DNA of 64,000 bases. It comes from Flaveria trinervia. Taxonomy: Eukaryota > Streptophyta > Magnoliopsida > Asterales > Asteraceae. The notes beneath the pieces are model-generated. The model searched no databases, was not told the origin of the DNA, and saw only the letters and a program-made list of their open reading frames with translations. A program made the translations under genes and the position numbers. The stretch spans positions 66,812,130-66,876,129 of the forward strand of contig CM046456.1 in NCBI GenBank assembly GCA_025506515.1, given 5' to 3'. Positions 47,876-59,289 of the stretch are shown here, one piece after another (within the stretch, counting starts at the first letter, position 1; each line of letters starts with the position of its first letter).

Positions 47876-49581
47876 ACCTGTTTGTGTATGTGTCGGTATG
47901 TATATGATTTGTTTGGGTCTTGTAATTAGGCTTGTGTGTGCTTGAATGGTGTTGTGGTATGCATTCCTAAGGTATAGGATGGTTGATTTGGGCTTAGAGT
48001 GGGTTTAGATGAGCTTGGAGGTCGAAAATGGCAGATTGGGTTCGGGATGAACTGCATTCTGCACTAGCTAGGGCTAGGCGACCGAATGGAGGTCATACGG
48101 CCGATTGAGGTGTGATTGAGGTTCATTCGCACGACTGAGGGTTCATTCGCACGACTGACAGTTCATTCGCACGACTGACAGTTCATTCGCACGACTGACG
48201 GTTCATTCGCACGACCGAGAGCCTAGTCGCATAAATGCTCATCCGCATTAGTTTCATCCGCATTAGGTCCATTCGCACGGGACTCATCCGCATTAGGTCC
48301 ATTCGCATTAGTTTCATTCGCACGATTGGGTGTTTATTCGCCTAGGTGTTTATCCGCATTGGTTCAATTGCATAATGTTCAGTCGCCTGGAGGCCATGCG
48401 ACTGAAGGGTGCCCATACGCCCAAGTAGGGCTGGTGTACCCAAGGGAAGTGTAATTTATGTACTGACTTTCGGGGGAAAGTGTAGATGTAAGTTTTGACG
48501 TGAAAGTTCCCGTAAGTTCATATAAGATGACTGTTGAGGCCTTAGAGTGTATGTTGGGCATGATGATGATGATGTTGTATGATTATGCATGTTATGTATG
48601 TATGATGTTGCCCTGTATGATGATGTTTGTGTATGTTATATTCCTTATTATGATGTATGTTTATCTTTCCCGTGACTTTACGTTGAAGAATGAATGAAAG
48701 TAGCATGTAACGTAAAGCGAAAGATAATGAAAGAGGAACATGAAGTAAGAATGCATGCATTAATGAATGATGAAAGTAAAGAAAGTCTTGCAAGCATAGT
48801 ATATCGGGACATGCCATTAAAAGGTGTTAGCCCAACGATGTGGGGTTCGCTACTCGGGAGGATGCATATTAGGGTCTTTCTTTGTGATTGACCATTTGTA
48901 TGGAACCATTGTTGCTTGCCTTAGGTACTGTGACCGGAGGTGATGGGCACCGTGAATGAAGGTCTATCATAGGATTAGGTCCAGTACCATGAGCATGAAG
49001 GGCATAGCACATGACAATGGTATACTTGAACTTTATCTTAGGTATTGTGGCCAGAGGTGTTAGGCATCGTGAATGAAGGTCTATGATAGGCTTAGGCCCA
49101 GTATCATGAGTATGAAGGGTAAAGTTCATGGTGATGATGAAAGGAAAAAATGTAATGAATGTAAGAACGATTAATGAAGATAATAATGATATTATCTATG
49201 TGTACGTATGATGTATGAATGCATGAATGTAAAGAACGGTTTTTACGAAAGAAAAGTATGTTTTATTATAAAACTAGAACTCACTCAGCAACGCTGACTT
49301 TGATGTGTTTTCAGTTGGCAGGTAATAATTGCTGAGGATGGCACGGGGCGGCTACTCAGCTCTTTTAGGATGGCATCCATTTATATAATGCTTTTGTGAT
49401 GTAATGCAACAATGTATTTTGTAACTGATTAACGATGTATTATTATGCAAAAGTTTTTATGATGAAATGAGATGTTATTTTTGAATGTTTCCGCTGCAAT
49501 AATTATGTAAGATAAATGAAAATGTATGTTTTATGTGCAATGATTTACCAGTTGTAAGCATCCCGAGAACGGGGCCTTACA
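47490..49581 (+). repeat. 3' LTR of chromovirus F (2.1 kb)
   Basis: Starts TGTAACACCCGG and ends CCTTACA. A TATTTAAAG promoter-like box is at 47601-47609 with an AGAGAGGGCAGCCC leader behind it. A (TG)n stretch is at about 47844-47872, a 20-bp minisatellite at 48121-48220, and a GAACTCACTCAGCAACGCTG ... TTTTCAG block near 49279-49315 before the 3' end. Confidence 0.85.
48121..48220 (+). repeat. 20-bp minisatellite in the F LTR
   Basis: Five adjacent units GTTCATTCGCACGACTGACA (with one or two changes) at exact 20-bp steps. Decayed relatives (CATCCGCATTAG, CATTCGCATTAG, TCGCACGATTG) continue to about 48420. It lies between promoter and LTR end. Confidence 0.95.
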
Positions 49582-49889
49582 AACCTTGACGGCAGAAACA
49601 TCGAGATGTGAGGGTTAAGATTTTTCATAACCACATAACGCTATTATTTAACCCAATTACAATAATCATAAGTTTCAAATGTAACATTATAATCATAAGT
49701 CTCAAAGATGAAAATAGACATAACATAAGATGTAAGGAATCCAAGATATTTCATTTATTTAACTAGGTCCATTCCTAGATGTGAAAGAACTTCAAAGATG
49801 GCTATCAAACTTGTGCATTTCCTCAAACATATTAAAAATAAAATGTCAACATAATGTTGATGAGATTTCCATAGTTTTCATACATAGGT

Positions 49890-52085
49890 ATATTTATTTC
49901 AAATTTCATTTATTTAATTATTGTAAATAAATAATCAAATTATAAAGTTATAAGTTTTATAAAAGTTATAAAGAATTTATAAGAAAATAAGTTGATTAAA
50001 TTAAAATTAAGGTTTTAATAAATTAAAAGTTTAAATTGTAATTATTCTTTTATCTATTTATTTTGTTTAATCTTATATTTATTTCAAAATCATAACCCCC
50101 TTTTAAAAGACTTATAACTCATTATTAACACCATTTATAACCTCCTCCTAACCTCAAGTATAAAAGCAAGGCTTAGGCCTCACATTTTATTTACTCATTC
50201 TCTAAAAATCTCTCACACAAACCTTTCATCATCCTTTGGTATAATCAATTTCAATAATTTTCTTTTACAAGTAATTTCAAGAAGTTTTAATACTAAGGTA
50301 ACTTTATATTGCTTTTATATTATGCATTTATATATTGTTTAATCATCCTAACATCCAATTAATCTCATAACTTTATATGGGTAACTTTGTAAAATAGTAA
50401 CCAACTTTCAAAAGTGTTCTAATTAAGTAACTCAAGTTTTAAAAATGTTCCAATTAGATTACTCATTTTTATATTTTATACAAATTAAAAGTCATCACAT
50501 ATTTTTTAGCATGTTATACTTTTGGATTCAGTTAGAAAATATTTTTTTCTATAAACGTTGACGTAAATTTTAGGCACTTTTTTTTATTTTTTTCATAATT
50601 AACAAGTTTTTATTATTTTGTAATATAATTTTATATATTGAAAATTCTAACTCCAATGTCTTTTCCATCGTTACTTTCTTGTCATAATAAAAATTGGTAA
50701 TGACTCGATTTGATCGTTTGGAGGTCCAATTTAAGAAAAATATGCATGAGTGACTAAATTAGAACACTTTTGAAACTTTGTTACTATTCTGTGACATTTT
50801 CCCACTTTATATTCTTACTTTTATTCTTTCTTCTACTAAATCTCTTTTAATTTTAATCATTATCATTTGATCATTAACCTTCTAACATTCACTAACCTTA
50901 TAACAATTACTAACATTCCTAAATCAAGCTAACATAAACAAAGAATCTCATTTGCATATGGACGGTTATGCCGCCGCATTCGGTTATTCCACAAGATTCA
51001 TTCCATAAGTGATGGCTATGCCAAAGTCTTGGAATATTTTTATATAACTCAAATGAAGTCTAATATCTAATATATCATATATCTACATAATAAATTTTTT
51101 CTAACCCGTTTCATGCTTTAACAATTTTAAAAGTGCACATAAATGCCTTACTGTAATTTTGGCAGAATATAATCTGACTTCAACCGACCATAACTTGATC
51201 ATAAGAAACTAAATTTGAGTAAAATCATACTCCAATATTAATTTTATTGAGTTACCTTTTTAACGATAGTTTATACGTCTTCAAACTTAATTGGACGACT
51301 CAACAATAACTTTCACAAGATAAGTGCGCATTTCAGCACCTTCTGTTTTATGATGCCGTTTTGACCTATTTAAAGATCTTTTCATAAAAATGTTTCTGAA
51401 TGAATATTGTCCGGGAAAATTTGAACTAGTGAAGTATAAATTTTTATAATTTTATGAAACCATCTTCTATTTTTAAAACCTGTTCAAACACATACCAAAT
51501 ATTCTGTCCAGAATCTAAAATTGATGCAATAATCCTTTTTCAATCTACCTTTCGCTTTTTAGCATTATCTAAATATCCTAACTTCTTGTAATGAATTCCG
51601 ACCTCAAGTTATTGTTTTTATTATCATTTAGGACATCACCTTTGAGTCATGATATCCAAGTTTTCTTATGTACTCTACAACCATCACTATACTTGTGAGT
51701 TTTCCATGTGAGTTCTCCATGCCCCTTTTTATTTTATTTCACAACTTTTAGGGTGAAACATTTTAACCTTATAAACTTACACATGTAAACATCTTGATAT
51801 TTGTAAATGCACATGCAATTCATCTTTACCTTTTTGTCATGGTTATTGATATTATTGTGAGTGTTATATGAGATACATTATATGTTGACAATCATTAACT
51901 ATTGCTAGCCTAGCGACGTCATAGATCTATGGGCCTGACAAGCCTACTTGGTTAATCCAAGTACATTTAGCTAATCATTTAATCTTGTAATCTTGTAATC
52001 TTTCAAGGTTTGATTGTAGCTATATGTGTTCTATAAACTTGCATAATTCATAACCATTGACATGAATTGCTACTTGTAAACCTTT

Positions 52086-52143
<58 letters not shown>

Positions 52144-52430
52144 TAACCCATGAAAACTCACCAACTTTCAAAGTTGACCCTTTATTTTTAACATGTTTCA
52201 GGTTTGATACTTGATAATCTCATCGTACTCATATAGGACTTGGACTTAGTTTAATTGAAAATCTTATGATGTTGTTTATATCTTGTTTGTATTGTAACGA
52301 TTTAATTATCTTGTAATATTCAATGAAAATGATATTTAATATTATTTCAACTTATTTAGTTCCATGTGTTATGAACAATCGTTTCATATTCGTCCGCCTA
52401 GATAATTCCGTCATCGGTCGGGGTGTGATA
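49890..52430 (+). repeat. Plus-oriented LTR-like sequence ending GGTCGGGGTGTGATA
   Basis: TATAAAAG at 50159 with a CTCATTCTCTAAAAATCTCT leader, then a CATGAAAACTCACC ... TTTTTAACATGTTTCAGG block near 52147-52202 and the terminus GGTCGGGGTGTGATA at 52416-52430. These features run left to right, opposite to the related LTR ends at 47253 and 53167; its segment 51880-52020 is the inverted counterpart of 53555-53690. The left boundary is not certain. It contains Mutator-like MITE copy 3 and a (TA)n array at 52090-52141. Confidence 0.6.
50379..50803 (+). mobile_element. Mutator-like MITE, copy 3 (TSD ACTTTATAT)
   Basis: 425 bp, GGGTAACTTTGTAAAATAG to TACTATTCTGTGACATTTTCCC. A perfect 9-bp duplication ACTTTATAT is at 50370-50378 and 50804-50812. 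It inserted into the plus-oriented LTR-like sequence and lacks a roughly 15-bp segment present in copy 2 near 32300. Confidence 0.93.
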
Positions 52431-52436
52431 ATACAT

Positions 52437-52615
52437 GTTCTTGAAATCAGATTTGGTATTGCTTATATGGGTTCTTGAAATCAGATTTGATATTAGTTAT
52501 GTGTGTTTTTGAAATCAAATTTGATATTGCTCATATGTGTTTTTGAAATCAGATATAATATTGCTTATATAGCTCTTGAAATCAATTTTGATATTAGTTC
52601 TTGATATTATACTTG
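52437..52615 (+). repeat. Tandem repeat of 35-37 bp
   Basis: About five decayed units of the form TTCTTGAAATCAGATTTGAT followed by ATTGCTTATATG, immediately right of the LTR terminus. Confidence 0.85.
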
Positions 52616-52624
52616 TATCTAGGC

Positions 52625-53166
52625 ATGATTAGAAAAAATGCTAGGGTTATTTGGAAGTTGAAATCTATCGACAAAACTTTTCTTGAAGCATGTATACATG
52701 AAATAACAACCAATGGTCGGGAGTGTAGTAGCCAAAAAGGATGCTAATGGAAAGTTGTTGCGGTAAAACTAAAAAATAATCATAATTTCAATGTTGACCA
52801 TAAACAAATGAAAAATCAATATGACTACTTGAAATCAAAGTAAGGGATTTGGGTGAAATTAAAAACAAAAAGGAATATTTATGATCCTATAACCAAAACT
52901 TTCAATATTTGTAATGAAGAATAGGAAGCGAAGGCAAAGGTATTTTTTTAATATGAAAACCTTTTTAATAAGATTATTTTTGTTTGTAGCTTGATTATAT
53001 CTATAAAAAATTTCAAACAGTTGAACAAGTTTGTGGAAATGTTAAGAAATGAGTCCTTCCTTACCCTGATCTGTGTACCAAATTGTCTAAAGGGGTGGTC
53101 GCGACTGGCATTCACAGTTGGGGGCCATCTTCTACACTTCCTCATCCCGTTGAAGGATTATATGAG
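52625..53166 (+). pseudogene. Myb/SANT-like (L10-interacting MYB type) gene fragment
   Basis: Conceptual translation with stops gives VIWKLKSIDKTFLEACIHEI, TNGREC, then NNHNFNVDHKQMKNQYDYLK, GIWVKLKTKRNIYDPITKTF and NICNEE: the Myb/SANT-like DNA-binding domain often found next to Harbinger transposases. A GT...AG segment at about 52940-52990 could be its intron. The following exon reads LRNES and, after frame changes, TGIHS...GPSSTLPHP. Stops near 52750 and 52840 mark it as dead. It is cut at its 3' end by the LTR starting at 53167. Confidence 0.65.
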
Positions 53167-54000
53167 TGTCACACCCCAACCTTGACGGTGGAAACGTCGA
53201 GATGTGAGGGTTAAGATTGTTCACAACCACATAACGCTATTATTTAACCTAATTACAATAATCATAAGTTTCAAATATAACATTACAAGCATAAGTCTCA
53301 AAGATGAAAATAGACATAACATAAGATGTAAGGAATCCAAGACATTTCATTTATTTAACTACGTCCATTCCTAGATGTGAAAGAACTTCAAAGATGGCTA
53401 TCAAACTTGCGCATTTCCTAAAACATGTTAAAAATAAAAAGTCAACATGATGCTCGTGAGATTTCCATAGTTTTCATACATAAGTATATAAAAGATGGCG
53501 ATTCAAGTCATAATTTAGTGAGCAAAGTAATTAGGGATGTATGACAGATGTAATAATCAAACCTTGACAGTTTACAAGATTCCACGTTTAGAAGATTATA
53601 CGATTAGCTAAGTGTACTTAGACTAACCAAGCAAACTTGGCAGGCCCATAAATCTATGACGTCACCAGGCTAGCAATAGTTAATGATTGCACATATAATA
53701 GTCAATACATGGTAATTACTAAATTTCAACTAACCACAACATATAAGTAAAGTGCCCAATGGTTTATAAGAATCAAACATTTTACCAGTGTAATGATTAT
53801 AAGGTAACATGTTTCACCCCAAAGTTTAAAAATATGCAAAAGAGATATAAAAATACTCACATGATCAATAAGTATATATTTGAGGATTAAATAGAATAAT
53901 AAACGTCGTTTCAACATAGTCCTTCACAATGCACCTAAAATGTATATTTACAAGATTTTTAAGTTTAATAATAAGTTTAATGGTTAAACAAGAACTAGGG
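53167..54000 (-). repeat. Partial gypsy LTR, minus orientation
   Basis: Starts TGTCACACCCCAACCTTGAC and is about 90% identical by eye to 49582-49870 over the first 320 bp. It then continues (53530-53690) with sequence that is the inverted counterpart of 51880-52020. No primer-binding site lies beside it, so it is a 3' LTR or solo LTR that inserted into the Myb/SANT fragment. The far end is not defined; AT-rich sequence continues to about 54400. Confidence 0.65.
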
Positions 54001-54414
54001 TTTCAATTTGGTATTTGGGGTTTTGTCAAACAATATATTTATCAAATGGAAATTAATTATATTTTCTTGGAATAAATGAAAGAAATATATTTATTTTATA
54101 TAAAGATATGAAGGAGAAAATATTTATAATAATTTGAAGAATTTAGATATAAAGTTGAAATAAATTTTTATAACTAAATGAAATTAACACGCTTTAAACA
54201 ATAATTTAAAAGCAATGTTTGAACCAATAATAATTTATATTTACTATTTAAAATTCATAAAAATACCCAAAACTAACCTTTGTTAAAATATTTTAAAAAA
54301 ATATTTAATTGTTTAAAATTAAAAAAATACAGAAAATGATTTGATGCCTTTAAAAATATTTAGAGTTTACAAAAATCATTTTTATATTTATTAAAAATTT
54401 CTATAATTAATTTA

Positions 54415-54535
54415 AGGCTGAAAAGCCTTTTTTTTAAATGAATGAGGGAGCCCGAGTTCGAACCCGGAACCTCAATGTTTTAGGGTAAGTTTCTAACCAG
54501 TGAACCATGGTCATGGCCTTGGTATCACTTGGTTT
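54415..54535 (-). mobile_element. tRNA-derived SINE, minus strand
   Basis: The minus strand has box A-like TGGTTCACTGGTTAG (54507-54493) and box B-like GGGTTCGAACTC (54465-54454), with a short A-run tail at about 54429-54436. No acceptor-stem pairing, so not a tRNA gene. Confidence 0.6.
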
Positions 54536-54813
54536 TAATTCTTTAAAAAGCCATATAAACAGAACCCCCAAATCTTTAGAATCATAGAATCGATTAGAAC
54601 CAAATTGGTCATTAATTCGTTGTTGTTAATCGAATTAACCATGGGGCTTTTACTCTCCATGATTAAATGAATGAAATCATGTGTTTAATTACCTGGATTG
54701 GTGTAATTTCGATGGAGAACGAGAACAAGATAACCATGACTGAGAACAGGGTGGGATTTTAAGATTTTGTTGTTGAAAATCCAATTACTCGTAATATAAG
54801 CCTCCTTATACGA
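54536..54813. other. Unassigned flank
   Basis: Short AT-rich sequence between the SINE and the copia LTR, with nothing recognised. Confidence 0.4.
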
Positions 54814-55674
54814 TGATGCGGGATCGGTTAAGGTCACTTAGCACTATGTTTTTCTCTCAAACTCACTTAAAACAACACTCGGATAAAGATAGAGTCGGTA
54901 AGAGTTTATCATAATATAGCAAGTAATAAGGAACACAAGAAGTAATTTTCAAGGTACTTTTATATATTGCTTCTCAACTCAATAATACAAGACTCTTACA
55001 AGCAGTGTGGAATGAGTTACAATGAAAACCTATATATAATACTACCTACAGCCGGATATACTTTGATACCAGCTGGGATCCTATAACTAAAGCCTATAAT
55101 ACAAGACTATAGTTTAAGGTATCTCGGATAAAGACTTATCTGAGATTTGGTAGTCAGGACATGTCCCTGACTTACCTTTTGTCACCAACTAAAGTTGGTA
55201 ACTTGTACTATCATAAAAGGTGAACAGTGAAATAAAGTATGGTCAACTGCATGGCTCTTTGAGAAAACGCCATACAGTATCAGAGGTCTGTAGCGGAGTG
55301 TCAGAGACCATACTTGTGTCCACTGGTTCATAGCAGTGTCTTCCAAAGGTTAAATGGCTTCGGAAGAGTAAGTACTTCCGAAGCCACTTATACTTCGGAA
55401 GAGGTTGCTTCTTCCAAGGCTTTGAGACTTCTTCTTTTCATCATACTTCGGAAGTAGTCTTCAGGTTCTTCTTCTAAGACTTGATCTTCGGAAGCATGTT
55501 CTTAACTTCGGAAGTAGAATTCTGTCTTCGGAAGTTGATCTTTCACTTTGTCTTCGGAAGAATTCCACAACCTTCGGAAGTTCCATGCTAAGCTTCGGAA
55601 GCCTTTGTATGTAGCACCAAAAATTATCTAAGTGATTTGGTTTTGGTTGCACCAGCCTTCTTCTTGATCCAACA
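54814..55674 (-). repeat. Copia 3' LTR (SIRE/Maximus-like) with CTTCGGAAG cluster
   Basis: On the minus strand the LTR begins TGTTGGATCAAGAAGAAGGC right after the polypurine tract AGCCTAGGGGGAGT. TATATATAGG near 55030-55040 is a promoter candidate. The left limit (minus-strand CA at about 54814) is uncertain by a few bases. The segment 55355-55605 carries nine CTTCGGAAG and one CTTCCGAAG. Confidence 0.75.
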
Positions 55675-55689
55675 AACTCCCCCTAGGCT

Positions 55690-58540
55690 AATGCTACCAA
55701 AACTTCACTTGTTTCCGCTTTTCAAAACTTTCAGCACCAAGGAGAGTAGATATTTGTCTGTTTCCTTGTTCTTCCCTGATGTGGTGCTGAGAAGTTTGTA
55801 CAAATCCTTGGTAGACAGGAAATCCAGTCTGTCACCTTGGATGACATGTACACTTTGTTGTTGCCCTCTGAAAAGAGTTAGTTGATGGGAACTGTAGTCA
55901 TATTCCCATCTAACTATAGGTTCCAATTCTGGACCCTCCACCATCTGTAGAAAGGCAGCGCCCTTGGTGGGAGATCTTTCCTTGTCTTCCTGTCTTCTTG
56001 ACTTTAATTCTTCTTCAATCGTGGCCTTTGCAGTTAGCTCAGCTAGATGAAGACTGCTGATATGATTTCTAATGAGTGCAGCAGCTTCAGAGTTGGAGGG
56101 GTTGGAGAATGGCTTCTCTGCTAACTCAGCAATATCAAATCAGTTGTAGTGTAGCAGGGAGGTTGCATTAAGTCTGTTGACTTCGTCATTCTCCCTTTCC
56201 ACAACAAAGTTGTGAGAAGTTTCATCGAAGCTACACTGGATTATTTTCTTTCTAGGCACAAGAGACTGACTGGGAATCTTGTCCTCTTTCTTAGTATCCA
56301 GCAGAGTCACCAGTTTCCTTCTAAGCTTTTTCTCTTCATCATTCAATGAATCTGAGTTGAGACCTAGAAGTCTAGCTGCCTGGTCCAATGTTCCTCTAGG
56401 TAAATCAATAAATTGATCTCTTATGAGGGAACAAGAGGATCCATCAACATATGTAATGTTGACAGAATCTTCATCACATGAGACTTCGCTCAAAGTTGTG
56501 CAATTGTTGAGCTTGGTCTTGATTACCTTGAACTCCTCAAGAGAGAGATGTTAAGAAGGCTGAGGGGATTTTTGGATGGTAGTTGGGTAGGTTGAGGTTC
56601 AGAGGTTCTGGGGAGAGTTTTAGGTTGAAGGATGGGAAATTTAGGTGGTTGGGGTGATGAAATGGATGTGGGCAAAGATGTGGGTTCAGGGGTGAAGGGT
56701 TGGTTTTGATGGTGAAAGGTAGGGGTGAGGGTTCAGGTTGTGGTTGGGTGGTTGTAGTGAAGGTCATCCCCTTTACCCTTCTATGCATCTCTTTTCTCTT
56801 TCCCAACCGGATGTCAGCCTTGATTTCACTGACAATCCGTTGGAGTGTCTTCTCAGACATGGGACCCACCTGCCTTCTAGAGAAGCCATGGGCCCGAAGA
56901 TAGTCTTTCATCCAGGCCTTTTCACTGAGCTTCCTCGTTGCAATGACCCTAGCTTCTTCTTCTTCTCCTTTGTCTTTTCTCTTGCAGCCTTTCTTCTTTC
57001 TTTCTCTATTTGATCCTGCTCTTTGTTGTAGAGCCAGAGGATCGTCTCATCATCATGTGGAGAGAGTTTTTGAAGATTAAAGCCTCTGGAGATTAGGAAG
57101 TTTATATTGTGTCTCCTCTGCTGGAATTCAACTTCCTTCTGTTCTTCCTATTCTTTCTCAAGGCCAACATGGCTTCTTCTTCAAGTTTCAGTCTGGTTGC
57201 CTTCTCCAGATTCACCAACTCCTCTAGTGGTAGCAGGAGTGTTTCTTCATTGGTAGCTCCTAATTGGATAAGCTGGTCAATGATCTATTTCCTTCTCTTG
57301 TTGTTGACAGCCTCATGATTGGCTGCAGTTGCTTTTGTACTATCAGCTAGCAACTTTTTAGTTGGAAGTCTTCCTTTCTTCTTGACTTCTCAATCTTCTC
57401 CTCTTCCTGAAGCTCTTCCGCAGTCATCTTTCTTTTCTCTTTATCTTTTGAAGATCCTGACTGTGGTGGTTCTTGGAGAGTGGATTCTGATTATGAGAGA
57501 GGCAGAGATGGTGTCTGGGATGGAGGTAGATTCATAAAGTCCTTGCGGTTCACCTCAGATGCCATTTAAAGGATTGCATCTGTGATGATCAGTTCCTCGG
57601 ACATTTTGAACAGTCCTTCCGCAGCTTCCATTTCAGCTTCGAAAGATTCAGCTTGTTCTTCCGAGGCTTTAATTTCAGCTTCGGAAATTGGAGATGCATA
57701 TTATGTCCCAACTGTTTCAATTGCTGGGCCATCAGTCCCTATTTCCCCTTCCAATTGAATCTTAGGTTCCATGTGGACCTTAGGTTGACCAACTTCTTCC
57801 ACAGTGGTAGAAGGTGCAGTAAGCCTTTGAAGCTCTTCAGCTCCGAAGTAAATCATTGCAGCATCAGGCTTGGCTGATCAGTGGAGGATCTCAACAGAAA
57901 CTTGGTGAAGAGTCTGTAGAGATCGTTGAGCATCTTTGAGTCAATCTGAAGAATAACTTGAGATGGCTCAGACATAGTGATGATAGGAGTAGAAGATGTT
58001 GAAGTTGAAGGTTGGCTCTGTGGTTCCTCAGATGTTGTCTCTGAACATTCTCCCCCTTTTTGGTAGCATCATCTTGAGAGCTAGAAGAGCTGGAGGAAGA
58101 AGTCAAAGAGACCTGAACAGGTATATGCCTAACAGACCTCTTTGTCTGTTTCTCAGCTAGTTGAGCCTTGAGATTGTCAATCTCAAGTTGCTGAGTGGCG
58201 GACCTTTCTTCTAAAGTCTTAACAAGAATTCAAGGTTTGAGACTTTAGATAGAAGGTCTTGTATGAGGAGTTTCATACTTTCCTCATCTTCTTTTGAAGA
58301 ATCATGGGGAGATGAGGTAGCATACCTAGTATGTTCAGCCTCACCAGCAGATGTGGTTTCTTGGCACTCTGGTTTCCCATGCTCAATGATGTCTCTTTCA
58401 GAGTCATCAAAAGGCTTGGTTGCCGTAGATTCAGTCTGAGATATGTTACCACTGTCCATAAGGTCCATTGAGGCACCTTCTGTAGTGGCAGTTGAATCCG
58501 CATAAGTCCCCTCCACATCAGTGGGACTCACCTCTGTCAA
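55690..58540 (-). pseudogene. Decayed extra ORF of a copia element (SIRE/Maximus-like, unknown function)
   Basis: Minus-strand coding fragments in several frames lie directly before the polypurine tract and 3' LTR, where SIRE/Maximus copia elements carry an additional ORF after pol. The fragments are an acidic serine/threonine-rich start (58540-58211), a helical segment QDLLSKVSNLE, a serine run SSSSSSSS (58106-58060), a K/R/E-rich segment at 57500-57000, WMKDYLRAHGFSRRQ with KTLQRIVSEIKADI (about 56910-56820), an LVPRKKIIQCSFDE stretch (56493-56140) and VEGPELEPIVRWEYDY (about 55944). The last part resembles domains of unknown function in Asteraceae retroelements, by recall only. It is interrupted by many frameshifts. 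No pol domain lies upstream within the window. Confidence 0.45.
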
Positions 58541-59103
58541 TTTGAGTTAAAGAAACTCGAAAGATTGACTTCGAATAGGTTGCAGGTCGCGATATAGGAG
58601 AGAATCGAATATGGAGGTTGTGTGTATTTCAGGTGCAATTGAGAGTTCAGTTAACTTTAGGATCTCGATTACAACCTATAATTAGATCGGTTTCGACTCG
58701 AACGGTCAAATATTGAATGCGAACTTTCGGTTACGAAATTACAGGGTCATAACCGCCTGTTTAATCAAATTAAACATGTATGTGGCTTCGAAACAGGTTA
58801 GGGAATGATTCAATTGAATTAATTTGAAAGGAAACCAGTTGATTAACGCGTGGAGGAGTCGCTGGAGAGTCGCCGGTGGTCGTCGGAGGCTTGGCCGGAA
58901 AAACAGGGTAGTAAAGGGAAGTTTAATTTGGTTTTTAATAATTTGCATAAATAGTCCCTGTAGTTTTAAAGTTGTTACTTTATGTGTAAAAGTTTCTTTT
59001 AAGGTTTCTAAAATGACAAAACAAACTCCTAACCTTTTTAGTTTAAGTTTTAACATTTTTTAGTTAGTAATTCTTTGCAAATTATTATTATTATAATTTA
59101 TTG

Positions 59104-59137
<34 letters not shown>

Positions 59138-59289
59138 CATTGTTATTATTATTATTATTATTATTAGTAATTATTATTAACATTATTAGCCTTCAAATTA
59201 AAGGATCAGAGATAAATTAAAGAAATAAACATAAGTAACCCATGAGTTTCATATATGGCAACAATGGTCCTTACAAGAATAATAATGCT
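58541..59289. other. Gene-free stretch with (ATT)n array
   Basis: 58541-58910 has few stops in places but no domain. A TTA/ATT trinucleotide array lies at 59085-59190. The sequence CGCTGGAGAGTCGCCGGTGG near 58858 is locally GC-rich. Confidence 0.5.

Larger units (their letters stand above)
47269..49581 (+). mobile_element. Chromovirus remnant F: partial LTR, pol tail and full 3' LTR (TSD AACCT)
   Basis: It begins TGTAACACCCGGTTATTTAT and ends GGGGCCTTACA, with an exact AACCT duplication at 47264-47268 and 49582-49586. Only 31 bp of the 5' LTR remain before the sequence jumps into the end of a gypsy pol: VQWKHRKGSESTWETEEEM (about 47365-47425), a chromodomain-type tail typical of Tekay-like chromoviruses. 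A polypurine AAGGTGGGTGGAC precedes the 3' LTR at 47490. The entire gag and most of pol are deleted, presumably after insertion. Confidence 0.9.
47253..49890 (-). repeat. LTR end of gypsy G, split by chromovirus F
   Basis: Pieces 47253-47268 and 49582-49890 form one continuous LTR end once chromovirus remnant F (47269-49581) is removed. On the minus strand it ends GTTGGGGTGTGATA against the primer-binding site of element G. A near-identical copy lies at 53167-53490 in the same orientation. The right end of this piece is not defined: after about 49890 the sequence differs from the other copy. Confidence 0.75.

Noticed and set aside
48121..48220. CRISPR-like direct repeats
   Set aside because: The 20-bp units are contiguous with no spacers, and the genome is a plant. 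It is a minisatellite inside an LTR.
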